A stretch of 64,000 nucleotides of DNA from Pogonophryne albipinna (GCA_028583405.1 JAPTMU010000410.1:62001-126000), one strand, 5' to 3'; counted from the stretch's first letter, positions 1 to 14,725 are shown. Program-made: numbers and translations. Notes: a model not told the origin generated them from the letters alone.

Positions 1-2047
1 GATTCGGATTGGTTCATTTGTAGATAACAGGCCGTTGCTAAGGAGAAAAAAACGTTGCTAAGGAAAACAGACCGTTGCTAAGGATAACAAACCGTTGCTA
101 ATGAGGTTCATGGCACTATGTGCAGTCATATCAATCTGCGGAAAGAAGTCCTGTTCAATTTACCGTCAGCTGTGGACAACAAACATTAGTTTTCTTGATC
201 GGAAAACACCGTGGAACACTTTTAGAAAGTAAACAAAAAGATAATATTTAATAATCTAATAAATAAATAAAATGCAGGAGGGTATTTAAAAAATATGACA
301 ACAAAAAAACACTACGATTTCTCATTCTTTTGCAAAATTGGCAACGTTTTGATTTTTTGATGGTGGCTTTTTTGTAAGAAAGAAGTGTACCATGGCCTTT
401 GAGCGCTAACCCATCACAATACCCCTTCTATTTATTTTTACTTATTATTACTTATTTGCCTTGTTTGTTTTTCCATCTGTCCTTACACCATGTAAAGCGG
501 CCTTTGGTCCCTTGAAAGGTGCTATAAAAATGTAATTTATTATTATTATTAAAACGAGAGTCTGTAGTCAGACGGTCGGCTGTGAGGCTGAAAGTTTGAC
601 TTTATGATGGCAATAAAATAACGAGTTAATCCCTAAAGTTATTATTGGATTTGATCCTGATAAGATCATGAATGTTGAAACTAAACGTCACGGAAATCCC
701 ACAAATCTAAACCCCATGTTGGCGCAGATATTAATTGATAAAGTATGACTTTAGTCTACAACAACAAAACATGAGGAAATACTGAGCGTTAAGTCAAATC
801 CAATCAATTTGCAGATGTTTGATGTTTGAGGTCAGATCTCATGATTTCGGTTTTAATATTATTAACTGTCTTGTTTGAGGTTAAAATCAATTTTCCGTCA
901 GATGGTTTTACAGGATTTTTATGACGTTGTTTTTCTTCTTCTTGTCTGTTAATTTGCAGTTTGTTTACTGTCTAGTGCAGGAAAAATGCCATGATCCTTA
1001 ACTCGCTTCTCACCGGAAACACTGCCTGACATGTTTAAACCATGGAGCATTTTCACACTTAAATTAGTGTGTATATTCAGGCTTTTAAACGCGTAAAGTC
1101 GCTAAAAAAACGCGATAAACTCCTTTCTAAATTGCTGAGAATTGAGCGTGACTTTCTGACTTTTTTCTGTCATTGTCACAACAGGAGAAAAGCGAATACA
1201 GTTTTATTTCGTCACTATAATATGCAAGTAAAACCAGGAAATGGTGTCAATAATACACAAATACGTGTCAAAGCATGTCAATGTTTCACTCCTTTTAAAT
1301 CAACAGAGAAAGTGACAATTATGAACAGTCAAGTCCTGCTGTAAGAGCCATGTTGATGAATGTCATGTTTGGGTTGAGGTTGTGTGTTGTTCACTGTGTG
1401 TATAGGGTGTTGTTCACTGTGTGTATAGGGTGTTGTTGTCCTATTACCAAGGGTATTTATTTAATGTGTGTGTTGTCAGAGGATTGGGTGTGTGTGACCC
1501 CGGAAAGAGCAGATGGTTTTTGAACGCAGTGGCGCGAGTGTGAACCGCAAAGATTATTCGTTATTGAATGAAATATTGACTTTCACGAGGCTCAAAATTG
1601 GACAATAAATGGATTGTATTATTCCAAATCTGATAACAAGCCTACCGATTCATGATTGTAAACGACACAAACGGTATCTATCAACACAGTAAAGCACGTC
1701 AGCCCAGTAGTTCCCGGGAGCTGAACCACCACAGGAGCTTTAGTTCAGGGCTAGAGTTCCAAGAAATACACTGAATACATTTTCTATGAAAAGCCACCAG
1801 ACTCCATTCACAGAAAACGCTAATGTAACTTTGCTGATCATCAAGTTTCCATCACTGCCGATGAATAACCTGAGAGCAACTTGGACCTGGAATAAAAGCC
1901 AAACTCTTCCTCACTGAAGACTCAAAGCTTCAGAGGCGTTATTGTTAAATGGAGAACAGTTACTCCATAGTTGGTGGAGTTGAAAAATGACCTCAGGATG
2001 TAAATTAAAGAGTGATATTTTCATTGAAGTAGGGAATGTGTGATCCG
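1..2047. other. Intergenic, short repeats, no gene seen
   Basis: No supportable gene. About four short imperfect units built on cgttgctaagga occur near 30-100. A LINE/SINE-type 3' tail (ggtgctataaaaatgtaatt followed by ATT repeats) ends near 550. A short direct duplication of gttcactgtgtgtataggg occurs near 1390-1430. A 91-codon open frame at 1069-1344 has no recognisable domain and no repeat structure, and is probably chance. Confidence 0.6.
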
Positions 2048-2219
2048 TCAGCCGACACTGTCTTCAGGCTGTAAAACCTCACAAACAGATATCTTAATAC
2101 TGATCTGGATTAAAAAGACAAGTCCGTTTTGTTGAAGTATAAGAAACAAGAGCTGAGCCAAAGCAGTTTGAGCATTAAATCTCTCTCTCAACAAAGTCAA
2201 AGGAATCCCAATCAAAAAA

Positions 2220-5200
2220 ATGGATATACACCTGAACATCAGCAGGAGAGGACTCTTTAAAGTAGAGACACTACATACTGATATACACCTGAACATCAGC
2301 AGGAGAGGACTCTTTAAAGTAGAGACACTACATACTGATATACACCTGAACATCAGCAGGAGAGGACTCTTTAAAGTAGAGACACTACATACTGATATAC
2401 ACCTGAACATCAGCAGGAGAGGACTCTTTAAAGTAGAGACACTACATACTGATATACACCTGAACATCAGCAGGAGAGGACTCTTTAAAGTAGAGACACT
2501 ACATACTGATATACACCTGAACATCAGCAGGAGAGGACTCTTTAAAGTAGAGACACTACATACTGATATACACCTGAACATCAGCAGGAGAGGACTCTTT
2601 AAAGTAGAGACACTACATACTGATATACACCTGAACATCAGCAGGAGAGGACTCTTTAAAGTAGAGACACTACATACTGATATATACCTGAACATCAGCA
2701 GGAGAGGACTCTTTAAAGTAGAGACACTACATACTGATATACACCTGAACATCAGCAGGAGAGGACTCTTTAAAGTAGAGACACTCCATACTGATATACA
2801 CCTGAACATCAGCAGGAGAGGACTCTTTAAAGTAGAGACACTACATACTGATATACACCTGAACATCAGTAGGAGAGGACTCTTTAAAGTAGAGACACTA
2901 CATACTGATATACACCTGAACATCAGCAGGAGAGGACTCTTTAAAGTAGCGACACTACATACTGATATACACCTGAACATCAGTAGGAGAGGACTCTTTA
3001 AAGTAGAGACACTACATACTGATATACACCTGAACATCAGCATGAGAGGACTCTTTAAAGTAGAGACACTACATACTGATATACACCTGAACATCATCAG
3101 GAGAGGACTCTTTAAAGTAGAGACACTACATACTGATATACACCTGAACATCAGTAGGAGAGGACTCTTTAAAGTAGAGACACTACATACTGATATACAC
3201 CTGAACATCAGCAGGAGAGGACTCTTTAAAGTAGAGACACTACATACTGATACACACCTGAACATCAGCAGGAGAGGACTCTTTAAAGTAGAGACGCTAC
3301 ATACTGATACACACCTGAACATCAGCAGGAGAGGACTCTTTAAAGTAGAGACACTACATACTGATACACACCTGAACATCAGCAGGAGAGGACTCTTTAA
3401 AGTAGAGACACTACATACTGATATACACCTGAACATCAGCAGGAGAGGACTCTTTAAAGTAGAGACACTACATACTGATATACACCTGAACATCAGCAGG
3501 AGAGGACTCTTTAAAGTAGAGACACTACATACTGATATACACCTGACCATCATCAGGAGAGGACTCTTTAAAGTAGAGACACTACATACTGATATACACC
3601 TGAACATCAGCAGGAGAGGACTCTTTAAAGTAGAGACACTACATACTGATATACACCAGAACATCAGCAGGAGAGGACTCTTTAAAGTAGAGACACTACA
3701 TACTGATATACACCTGAACATCAGCAGGAGAGGACTCTTTAAAGTAGAGACACTACACACTGATATACACCTGAACATCAGCAGGAGAGGACTCTTTAAA
3801 GTAGAGACACTACATACTGATATACACCTGACCATCATCAGGAGAGGACTCTTTAAAGTAGAGACTCTACATACTGATATACACCTGAACATCAGCAGGA
3901 GAGGACTCTTTAAAGTAGAGACACTACATACTGATATACACCTGAACATCAGCAGGAGAGGACTCTTTAAAGTAGAGACACTACATACTGATATACACCT
4001 GAACATCAGCAGGAGAGGACTCTTTAAAGTAGAGACACTACATACTGATATACACCTGAACATCAGCAGGAGAGGACTCTTTAAAGTAGAGACACTACAT
4101 ACTGATATACACCTGACCATCATCAGGAGAGGACTCTTTAAAGTAGAGACTCTACATACTGATATACACCTGAACATCAGCAGGAGAGGACTCTTTAAAG
4201 TAGAGACACTACATACTGATATACACCTGAACATCAGCAGGAGAGGACTCTTTAAAGTAGAGACACTACATACTGCTATACACCTGAACATCAGCAGGAG
4301 AGGACTCTTTAAAGTAGAGACACTACATACTGATATACACCTGAACATCAGCAGGAGAGGACTCTTTAAAGTAGAGACACTACATACTGATATACACCTG
4401 AACATCAGCAGGAGAGGACTCTTTAAAGTAGAGACACTACATACTGATCTACACCTGAACATCAGCAGGAGAGGACTCTTTAAAGTAGACACACTACATA
4501 CTGATATACACCTGAACATCAGCAGGAGAGGACTCTTTAAAGTAGAGACACTACGTACTGATATACACCTGAACATCAGCAGGAGAGGACTCTTTAAAGT
4601 AGATACACTACATACTGATATACACCTGAACATCAGCAGGAGAGGACTCTTTAAAGTAGACACACTACATACTGATATACACCTGAACATCAGCAGGAGA
4701 GGACTCTTTAAAGTAGACACACTACATACTGATATACACCTGAACATCAGCAGGAGAGGACTCTTTAAAGTAGAGACACTACATACTGATATACACCTGA
4801 ACATCAGCAGGAGAGGACTCTTTAAAGTAGAGACACTACATACTGATATACACCTGAACATCAGCAGGAGAGGACTCTTTAAAGTAGAGACACTACATAC
4901 TGATCTACACCTGAACATCAGCAGGAGAGGACTCTTTAAAGTAGACACACTACATACTGATATACACCTGAACATCAGCAGGAGAGGACTCTTTAAAGTA
5001 GAGACACTACATACTGATATACACCTGAACATCAGCAGGAGAGGACTCTTTAAAGTAGAGACACTACATACTGATATACACCTGAACATCACCAGGAGAG
5101 GACTCTTTAAAGTAGAGACACTACATACTGATATACACCTGAACATCAGCAGGAGAGGACTCTTTAGAGTAGAGACACTACATACTGATCTACACCTGAA

Positions 5201-5690
5201 CATCAGCAGGAGAGGACTCTTTAAAGTAGAGACACTACATACTGATATACACCTGAACATCAGCAGGAGAGGACTCTTTAAAGTAGAGACACTACATACT
5301 GATATACACCTGAACATCACCAGGAGAGGACTCTTTAAAGTAGAGACACTACATACTGATATACACCTGAACATCAGCAGGAGAGGACTCTTTAGAGTAG
5401 AGACACTACATACTGATATACACCTGAACATCAGCAGGAGAGGACTCTTTAAAGTAGAGACACTATATACTGATATACACCTGAACATCATCAGGAGAGG
5501 ACTCTTTAAAGTAGAGACACTACATACTGATATACACCTGAACATCAGCAGGAGAGGACTCTTTAGAGTAGAGACACTACATACTGATATACACCTGAAC
5601 ATCAGCAGGAGAGGACTCTTTAAAGTAGAGACACTACATACTGATATACACCTGAACATCAGCAGGAGAGGACTCTTTAAAGCAAAGTAG
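2220..5690. repeat. 57-bp minisatellite, about 61 copies
   Basis: A 57-bp unit (beginning atatacacctgaacatcag) repeats head to tail about 61 times with few substitutions and almost no length change. Because 57 is 19 codons, one frame stays open on each strand: plus reads DIHLNISRRGLFKVETLHT and minus reads STLKSPLLLMFRCISVCSV over and over. Variant units recur at regular spacing. For example, the pair containing accaggag and then tttagagtag appears near 5090-5165 and again near 5318-5393, 228 bp (four units) later, so blocks of units have been duplicated. Neither translation resembles a known domain and no exon signals or codon bias were seen, so it is treated as non-coding satellite-like DNA. 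Confidence 0.93.
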
Positions 5691-5699
5691 GTGAACATA

Positions 5700-6378
5700 T
5701 TAGAATGAAGCATTGTGGAGCTTTTCAAATCTCAAATCAATTGCAGTTCAAACAATCGCAAGGAGTTGTTTTCCAAATTCATGCAGCCATATACTCAAAG
5801 GCTTTCTTATCACATGCACAACATTTACAGTGTAGTTGTTGGCAAGGAAGTGAGTTCGGCTCCTCCAAACAGTGCAACATACAATATATTTAAGACATGA
5901 AAGGAAATAAAGAAGTGAAACAATGCAATGGAAAATGATTGCCAGTCGAAACTCAACACCTAAAGAGATCCATCTGTTCCTGCTCTCTGTTCACTCATGA
6001 GGGGAATCATATCAGCACTCAATTATTTACACACACAGAATGAAAGTAAATATTAGAGGCGTTGTTAAAAGCACCCAAGGACACCTTAAAATTCATAAAA
6101 ATATTCGAAGGAAAGGTTTAAGACGGTACAAAAGGACCGTAACAGGAAAACAGTATCAGGAGCCGTTTCAATCGAATGTCTGTACCTTAGCTACTGAAGC
6201 CTCTGCAGGTGTAAAGCTCCTCCCCTCACCTCATCTCTCTGCTTAGGAATCAGCTTCATCTTCCCTCAGCTCCTCTGCAGACTGAGTCCTCTGAGATGAA
6301 ACGGAGGAATACACGTGACCCTCCACCACCCCCCACCTCGTGGTCCTTGTGACAGGCTTGAAGCTAACGTTGTGCTCT
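5700..6378. other. Intergenic, nothing recognised
   Basis: Unique-looking sequence with only short chance open frames. No repeat family, RNA gene or exon was recognised. Confidence 0.5.
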
Positions 6379-6413
6379 GTGTGTGTGTGTCTCTGTCTGT
6401 CTGTCTGTCTGTC

Positions 6414-6448
<35 letters not shown>

Positions 6449-6449
6449 C
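6379..6449. repeat. Microsatellite (CTGT)n then (GT)n
   Basis: A compound microsatellite: a TG run, CTGT repeats, then GT repeats. It lies in otherwise unremarkable sequence. Confidence 0.9.
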
Positions 6450-7455
6450 AGAGGAATGTCCGGCCCCCCTCCAGCTCCAAACGCAGCGTTAAATTACCGA
6501 CGCTCAGCTGACGTCTCACAGCTTAAAGAGTGTGTGTGAACAGGAGGCGTTGCTTCTTGCTTCAGCGGAAAGTAAGGAGATAATGGAGTCAGGCCGAGCA
6601 AACACAGTCTGAAGATTGATTTTTAGATAAACCAACGTAAATAATCGAGTCTTCCAGGTGATAAGAGGCCGAGCGTGTCTGGGTCGTGACCTTTGACTAA
6701 ATACAATAATAACATAAGTTGGGAACAGGTAAACAGAGGAGAGGTTGCAACTCATTGTTAATTAGTTGACAGATCTCTTTCTACGTAAATAGGTTAATTG
6801 TTTGGTTTAAAAAGCTTTTTCTGTTGATATAAATATGTGTATTATATTTTATGTACATTTTTACTAATGTAATGCATGTTTTTACTTCTGATGATTAAAT
6901 AATAAGTTTTATTTTTATTTAAATTTGATATGTCACGAAACCCACATTTCCTCCGGGATAAAACACACACACACGTCAAGCTAACGCGACCATTTCCGGT
7001 GCACATTTCAAAATAAAATCCTTGTTGACCAATCACTAAATAGGTGCATGTTTTAATTATTATAATACAGAAAATCCAAAGTGCTAAATATAATGCTTTC
7101 CGGATGAATCTCTTGTTTTACCTGTGTGTATAGATAAGGTAAATATAGGTTGGTCTACAGCTCCAAGGCAGGTGCTTTTTGTCACACCAAACTCCATTTA
7201 AAAATCTGCCATTTTAATGTTTCTTTGTTTGCCGTAAGTACTTTGCTCACACGATATAGAAACTAAATGTTTGAGGCATATTTACAGTGTTTTGAGGCAT
7301 TCGGCAAATAATGATGCTTCAAACTCAAATTATTTAAATAGCATTTTGACAGATGTAGCTTTTACACGCTGCTCGATCCATCCTTTGTTCAATAATATCA
7401 GAAATCTGAACAGGTTTATTACCAGGTAGGTTTACACACATGAGGAATCTACCTT

Positions 7456-7509
<54 letters not shown>
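7456..7509. repeat. Microsatellite (GT)n
   Basis: About 27 GT dinucleotides without interruption. The flanks (6450-7455 and 7510-7910) are AT-rich with no recognised gene. Confidence 0.95.
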
Positions 7510-7510
<1 letters not shown>

Positions 7511-7913
7511 ACTTTTATTTCCACATAAATTATGAAATAAAAATATAGATAAATATTTACATGAAATACAGAAATACTATGCGCAGTATAATATGACTAA
7601 ATACTAATATAGTAAAATATGTGCAATGTTGTTATGTAAAGTGGGAAGCTGTGCATAATATTAAAAAGGTAGCTTTGTTTACAAATGTGAAAAATATTGG
7701 GAGGGTTGTGCGGGGCGGACAGTACTTAAATGATATAAATATATTGTTACATATTCACTGCACTACATTTTTTAGTATCTTTTGTATATTTACATTTGGT
7801 GTAAATACTTATATCTGACAGCGAAACAAATTCCTATGTGTAAACGTACCTGGCGATAAACTAGATTCAGATTCTAAATTAATACAAATATTAATTGATC
7901 CATATTGAAACGA

Positions 7914-8695
7914 TGTGTACTGTTAGATAGTATTCTAAACGATGTGTACTGTTAGATAGTATTCTAAACGATGTGCGGTAAAATGTCTCAGATCTTGTAC
8001 TTGAGTAAAAGTAGAAGTACTCAGATCTTGTAGTAAAAGTACTCAGATCTTGTACTTGAGTAAAAGTAGAAGTACTCAGATCTTGTACTTGAGTAAAAGT
8101 AGAAGTACTCAGATCTTGTAGTAAAAGTACTCAGATCTTGTACTTGAGTAAAAGTACAAGTACTCAGATCTTGTAGTAAAAGTACTCAGATCTTGTACTT
8201 GAGTAAAAGTACAAGTACTCAGATCTTGTAGTAAAAGTACTCAGATCTTGTAGTAAAAGTACTCAGATCTTGTACTTGAGTAAAAGTAGAAGTACTCAGA
8301 TCTTGTACTTGAGTAAAAGTACAAGTACTCAGATCTTGTAGTAAAAGTACTCAGATCTTGTACTTGAGTAAAAGTACAAGTACTCAGATCTTGTAGTAAA
8401 AGTACTCAGATCTTGTACTTGAGTAAAAGTACAAGTACTCAGATCTTGTAGTAAAAGTACTCAGATCTTGTAGTAAAAGTACTCAGATCTTGTAGTAAAA
8501 GTACTCAGATCTTGTAGTAAAAGTACTCAGATCTTGTAGTAATAGTACTCAGAACTTGTAGTAAAAGTACTCAGATCTTGTAGTAAAAGTACTCAGATCT
8601 TGTAGTAATAGTACTCAGAACTTGTAGTAAAAGTACTCAGATCTTGTAGTAAAAGTACTCAGATCTTGTAGTAAAAGTACTCAGATCTTGTACAC
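7914..8695. repeat. Complex tandem array derived from hAT-like terminus
   Basis: It opens with a direct duplication of a 29-bp segment (aaacgatgtgtactgttaga...) at about 7910-7968. From about 7985 two unit types alternate: a 22-bp unit (agtaaaagtactcagatctt) and a longer unit that adds ttgagtaaaagtagaagtac. The same words (gaagtactcagatcttgt) form the left end of the hAT-like element starting at 41,110. The array therefore probably grew by tandem expansion of such an element's subterminal region. No coding content. Confidence 0.85.
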
Positions 8696-8699
8696 GATG

Positions 8700-9923
8700 T
8701 GTGGTAAATAATGAGAATACTGCTTGTCATCATGCATAGGTATAACGAGATGTTACAGTCATCTCTCACTGCAGTATTAGAAATAGACACAAATAAATAA
8801 AAGCAGTGAGAAGGAACAAAGATGCACGTATTTAAGCTATCAAATGTAGATATACAAAGATACAAAATATGAAATACAACTGTGCATTCATAAGTAGATG
8901 CTCAAAGTAACTATATATGCAAAAAGACGTTAGTATAAATATTAGTATTCTATGAAAATATTTTCTCAAACATTATTTATTTTAACTTTAAGAATTGTTC
9001 TTTTCATTTAAGTTATGCATTTTTTTTACTTTAAAATCTTGTGTTTGTATACATATTTTTAATAAATACTATTAAATTACTGCTCATTTTTACTCTGACT
9101 CCTTATGTTAATATATAAATGGCATTTTATGTTATTAATGTATTTGTTTTTGCTTTAACTTCTTAAGCATATATACACGTTTTAATTATATATATATATG
9201 ACTGCTAATTTGTACTCTAACGTATTATGGTTATGTTCATATATTTATGTTGGCTTTTAAATTAACATTTTGATGTTTATTTGTATTTAATTCAATGTAT
9301 TTGTTTTATGTTTCCACCTTTTCAAGAGGAATGTTAAATCTCATATTTTCTGAATGGACTTTGGTGTGACTAGCTTTTATTTAAACAGCAGTATACAAAG
9401 CGCACATTACCAGAAGTAGGAGATGTTTTAGTATATTTGACTAGTTTAAATAAATAACAACTGAAGGTCACATTTGTAAACACTTATATGTTCGTGTTTC
9501 TATCGTGACTCAGGCTTTAATAACAGATAAACTAGACCGGAAGTGTCAGAATTAGCCTTTAGCTACAAAAACAACATCGTTGCAGAGAAGCTAAATCCGA
9601 GCTAACGGCTAACAGAAGCGGTTGTAAGTGAGATCATGTTTCACCTGTTTATCGGTGAGTTCTGCCGGTCATCTAGGCTTCTTCATGGCAGGGAGAAACA
9701 CCTTACAGAGAGCAGATGTTTACCGGAACGATCAGCTGCAGGGACACTAGCCTGTGTTGCCAGATATCAGGGAGGAAACACGTAGAATAAGCCAAAATAA
9801 TGGATCAACGTTAGCCCGTGATCCGGGTTGCCAGATATCAGGGAGGAAACACGGAAAATAAACTCTCAAACGAAGGGGAGCGCAACCAATTCTGGATATT
9901 ATTCATTTATAGCTTTTACTAAT
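8700..9923. other. AT-rich intergenic with a possible orphan first exon
   Basis: Mostly AT-rich unique sequence. Near 9538 there is an ETS-like accggaagt. At 9634 an ATG opens six codons (MFHLFI) ending at a good splice donor, tatcGgtgagt at about 9652-9658. This is how a short first coding exon would look, but no downstream exon was matched. A gttgccagatatcagggagg segment is directly duplicated at about 9757 and 9828. Confidence 0.3.
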
Positions 9924-12231
9924 TAGCAGAGGTGGGAGTACAAATATTTCGTGACTGTACTTAAGTACAGTTTTCTGGTATCAGTACTTTACTCCACTAC
10001 TTAGCCTATTTTTCTGACGACTTTTTACTTTGACTTCTTACATTTTGAACCCAAAAATACCTGTACTTTCTACTTCTTACATTTTGAACTCAAATACCTG
10101 TACTTTCTACTTCTTACATTTTGAACTCAAATACCTGTACTTTCTACTTCTTACATTTTGAACTCAAATACCTGTACTTTCTACTTCTTACATTTTGAAC
10201 TCAAATACGTGTACTTTCTACTTCTTACATTTTGAACTCAAATACCTGTACTTTCTACTTCTTACATGTTGAACTCAAATACGTGTACTTTCTACTTCTT
10301 ACATGTTGAACTCAAATACCTGTACTTTCTACTTCTTACATGTTGAACCCAAATACCTGTACTTTCTACTTCTTACATGTTGAACTCAAATACCTGTACT
10401 TTCTACTTCTTACATGTTGAACCCAAATACCTGTACTTTCTACTTCTTACATGTTGAACCTAAATACCTGTACTTTCTACTTCTTACATGTTGAACTCAA
10501 ATACCTGTACTTTCTACATGTTGAACTCAAATACCTGTACTTTCTACTTCTTACATTTTGAACACAAATACCTGTACTTTCTACTTCTTACATGTTGAAC
10601 ACAAATACCTGTACTTTCTACATGTTGAACTCAAATACCTGTACTTTCTACTTCTTACATTTTGAACACAAATACCTGTACTTTCTACTTCTTACATGTT
10701 GAACTCAAATACCTGTACTTTCTACTTCTTACATGTTGAACTCAAATACCTGTACTTTCTACTTCTTACATTTTGAACCCAAATACCTGTACTTTCTACT
10801 TCTTACATTTTGAACACAAATACCTGTACTTTCTACTTCTTACATGTTGAACACAAATACCTGTACTTTCTACTTCTTACATGTTGAACCCAAATACCTG
10901 TACTTTCTACTTCTTACATGTTGAACTCAAATACCTGTACTTTCTACTTCTTACATGTTGAACTCAAATACCTGTACTTTCTACTTCTTACATGTTGAAC
11001 ACAAATACCTGTACTTTCTACTTCTTACATTTTGAACCCAAATACCTGTACTTTCTACTTCTTACATGTTGAACTCAAATACGTGTACTTTCTACTTCTT
11101 ACATGTTGAACTCAAATACCTGTACTTTCTACTTCTTACATGTTGAACCCAAATACCTGTACTTTCTACTTCTTACATGTTGAACTCAAATACCTGTACT
11201 TTCTACTTCTTACATGTTGAACCCAAATACCTGTACTTTCTACTTCTTACATGTTGAACCTAAATACCTGTACTTTCTACTTCTTACATGTTGAACTCAA
11301 ATACCTGTACTTTCTACATGTTGAACTCAAATACCTGTACTTTCTACTTCTTACATTTTGAACACAAATACCTGTACTTTCTACTTCTTACATGTTGAAC
11401 ACAAATACCTGTACTTTCTACATGTTGAACTCAAATACCTGTACTTTCTACTTCTTACATTTTGAACACAAATACCTGTACTTTCTACTTCTTACATGTT
11501 GAACTCAAATACCTGTACTTTCTACATGTTGAACTCAAATACCTGTACTTTCTACTTCTTACATTTTGAACCCAAATACCTGTACTTTCTACTTCTTACA
11601 TTTTGAACCCAAATACCTGTACTTTCTACTTCTTACATGTTGAACACAAATACCTGTACTTTCTACTTCTTACATGTTGAACTCAAATACCTGTACTTTC
11701 TACTTCTTACATGTTGAACACAAATACCTGTACTTTCTACTTCTTACATTTTGAACCCAAATACCTGTACTTTCTACTTCTTACATTTTGAACACAAATA
11801 CCTGTACTTTCTACTTCTTACATGTTGAACACAAATACCTGTACTTTCCACTTCTTACATGTTGAACTCAAATACCTGTACTTTCTACTTCTTACATGTT
11901 GAACACAAATACCTGTACTTTCTACTTCTTACATGTTGAACTCAAATACCTGTACTTTCTACTTCTTACATTTTGAACACAAATACCTGTACTTTCTACT
12001 TCTTACATGTTGAACTCAAATACCTGTACTTTCTACTTCTTACATGTTGAACTCAAATACCTGTACTTTCTACTTCTTACATGTTGAACCCAAATACCTG
12101 TACTTTCTACTTCTCACATGTTGAACACAAATACCTGTACTTTCTACTTCTTACATGTTGAACCCAAATACCTGTACTTTCTACTTCTTACATGTTGAAC
12201 ACAAATACCTGTACTTTCTACTTCTTACATG
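9924..12231 (+). repeat. 37-bp minisatellite inside a hAT-like element end
   Basis: The left end (cagaggtgggagtacaaata at 9925) is the terminal-repeat type of a common teleost non-autonomous hAT family. About 110 bp in, a 37-bp unit (acctgtactttctacttctt...) begins and repeats roughly 58 times to 12,231. Some units lack ttcttac and are 30 bp. A second-level period is visible: the acgtgtact variant at 10,281 recurs at 11,081, and short units at 10,511 and 10,621 recur at 11,311 and 11,421, each exactly 800 bp later (20 long plus 2 short units). The right end of the host element is missing. Confidence 0.9.
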
Positions 12232-13320
<1,089 letters not shown>

Positions 13321-13327
13321 TAGGGAG

Positions 13328-13680
13328 GCTGTGGCTCAGTGGAATAGTGTGATGGACTTCAAATCAGGGGATAGCAAGTTCGAGTCCCACTGCAGTCAGC
13401 ATGTCGTTGTGTCCCTGGGCAAGACACTTCACCCCAAATTGCTCCTGTGGGGATTGAGGCGAAGTCCCTCCCCTTCCGGTGGAGCTCCATGGGACCTTAT
13501 TTCCGAAAAGTTATGCTTTGAAGTCAATGGAGAGAGAAAGATTATCTTTCGATCACGTTTGAATTGTGCCACGAATTACACCTATGATGTTTGTCAATTT
13601 AAAAGATAATTTTGCAAGTCAAAAAAATACAAATGTGTCGTAAAACTGTGAAGTAACACTTTTTTTGTGTGAAACCGCTC
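13328..13680 (+). mobile_element. tRNA-derived SINE plus dispersed repeat body
   Basis: The head has Pol III-like boxes: tggctcagtgg (A box) and gttcgagtccc (B box) about 40 bp later. It is followed by the gtgtccctgggcaagacact motif typical of teleost SINEs. The body (about 13,455-13,660, including gaagtcaatggagagagaaa) occurs again in inverted orientation at 18,370-18,575. It is not a functional tRNA gene. Confidence 0.7.
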
Positions 13681-13739
13681 AATGAACTACATCTCCGGTC
13701 TCGCACAACAACACCAAGACGGCCGTCACGTTGGCACAT

Positions 13740-14725
13740 TTCACTTCTTTCTTTTTAACCTCTCCCTCAGCACAAACACAATTCCAAAAGTATGGAAGTC
13801 AGCGTATGTCCTGCCTCTACTAAAAGGAGGGGAGGCCACCTTATTAAACAATTATAGACCCATCTCTAATTTATCAGTTCTGGCTAAGGTTCTTGAACGC
13901 TTAGTAAGTGAACAGGTAAAGGAGTTTTTATGTACAAATGACATCCTGTCTAAACATCAGTCAGGCTTCAGAAAGCAACACAGCACCATCACTGCCACAA
14001 TGAAAGTGGTGAATGATGTGGCGAGTATTTTAGATAATAAGCAGAGTTGTGCAGCTCTATTTGTTGACTTGTCCAAAGCGTTTGATACCGTTGATCATCG
14101 CATTTTGAAGCAGAGGCTACTCAGTATTGGCATATCCAGCCATGCAGTGGGTGGTTTGTGAACTACCTCTCTGAAAGGTCCCAATGTGTTCACTTTGATG
14201 GGCTGTCTTCTGAGTGGTTAAACATTGCTAATGGTGTTCATCAAGGTTCTGTTTTAGGTCCACTTTTATTCTCCATATATATCGACAGTTTAGGTGAAAA
14301 TGTCGATGGAGCAAACTTACATTTTTATGCGGATGATACCGTGATGTACTGTGCAGGTCCCTCCATTCAGGAGGCTGGTGTTAAATTACAGGCTGTTTTT
14401 AACATTATTCAGACTCAGCTCTCTGAGCTTAAGCTTCTTTTAAATGTTGATAAAACCAAGGTAATGCTCTTTTCTAAAACTAAAAAGACACCAGAGCCTG
14501 TTTTAGATATTGTAACTACGCAAGGAATAAAACTTGTGGTTGCCCGTTACAAATACCTTGGTATCTGGCTTGATGATTGTCTCACTTTTAAACGTCATGT
14601 CAATAACCTGCTTAAAACACTGAGGGTGCAGCTAGGTTTCTTCTACAGGAACAAGTCCTGTTTCTCGCTTGAGGCCAGGAAAAGGCTCTGTGACCTTTTT
14701 ACCTGTGCTGGACTATGGTGATCTA
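13740..14725 (+). pseudogene. LINE reverse transcriptase fragment (jockey/CR1/L2 group)
   Basis: A non-LTR reverse transcriptase, recognised by NYRPISNLSVLAKVLERL, HQSGFRKQHST, VDLSKAFDTVDH, GVHQGSVLGPLLFSIYI and the catalytic FYADDTVMY. The sequence is truncated at both ends, with no endonuclease and no 3' tail. Two frame breaks are visible. At about 14,150 the frame shifts between SSHAVG and NYLSERSQC. At about 14,695 the end of the open frame shifts into LPVLDYGDL. The same family reappears as a minus-strand fragment at about 62,140-62,275 (motif VDKTKVMLFSK). It is dead, and is joined at 14,725 directly to the repeat-rich block to the right. Confidence 0.88.

Noticed and set aside
2048..5728. 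Giant open frames on both strands over the 57-bp array (more than 1,100 codons each)
   Set aside because: Explained by a repeat unit divisible by three with no stop in two frames; no domain, splice signal or start context.
7985..8695. CRISPR-like regular array
   Set aside because: Units are contiguous with no variable spacers and derive from a eukaryotic transposon end; the genome is a vertebrate's.
13328..13400. Functional tRNA gene
   Set aside because: A/B boxes are present but the cloverleaf cannot be completed and a SINE body follows.
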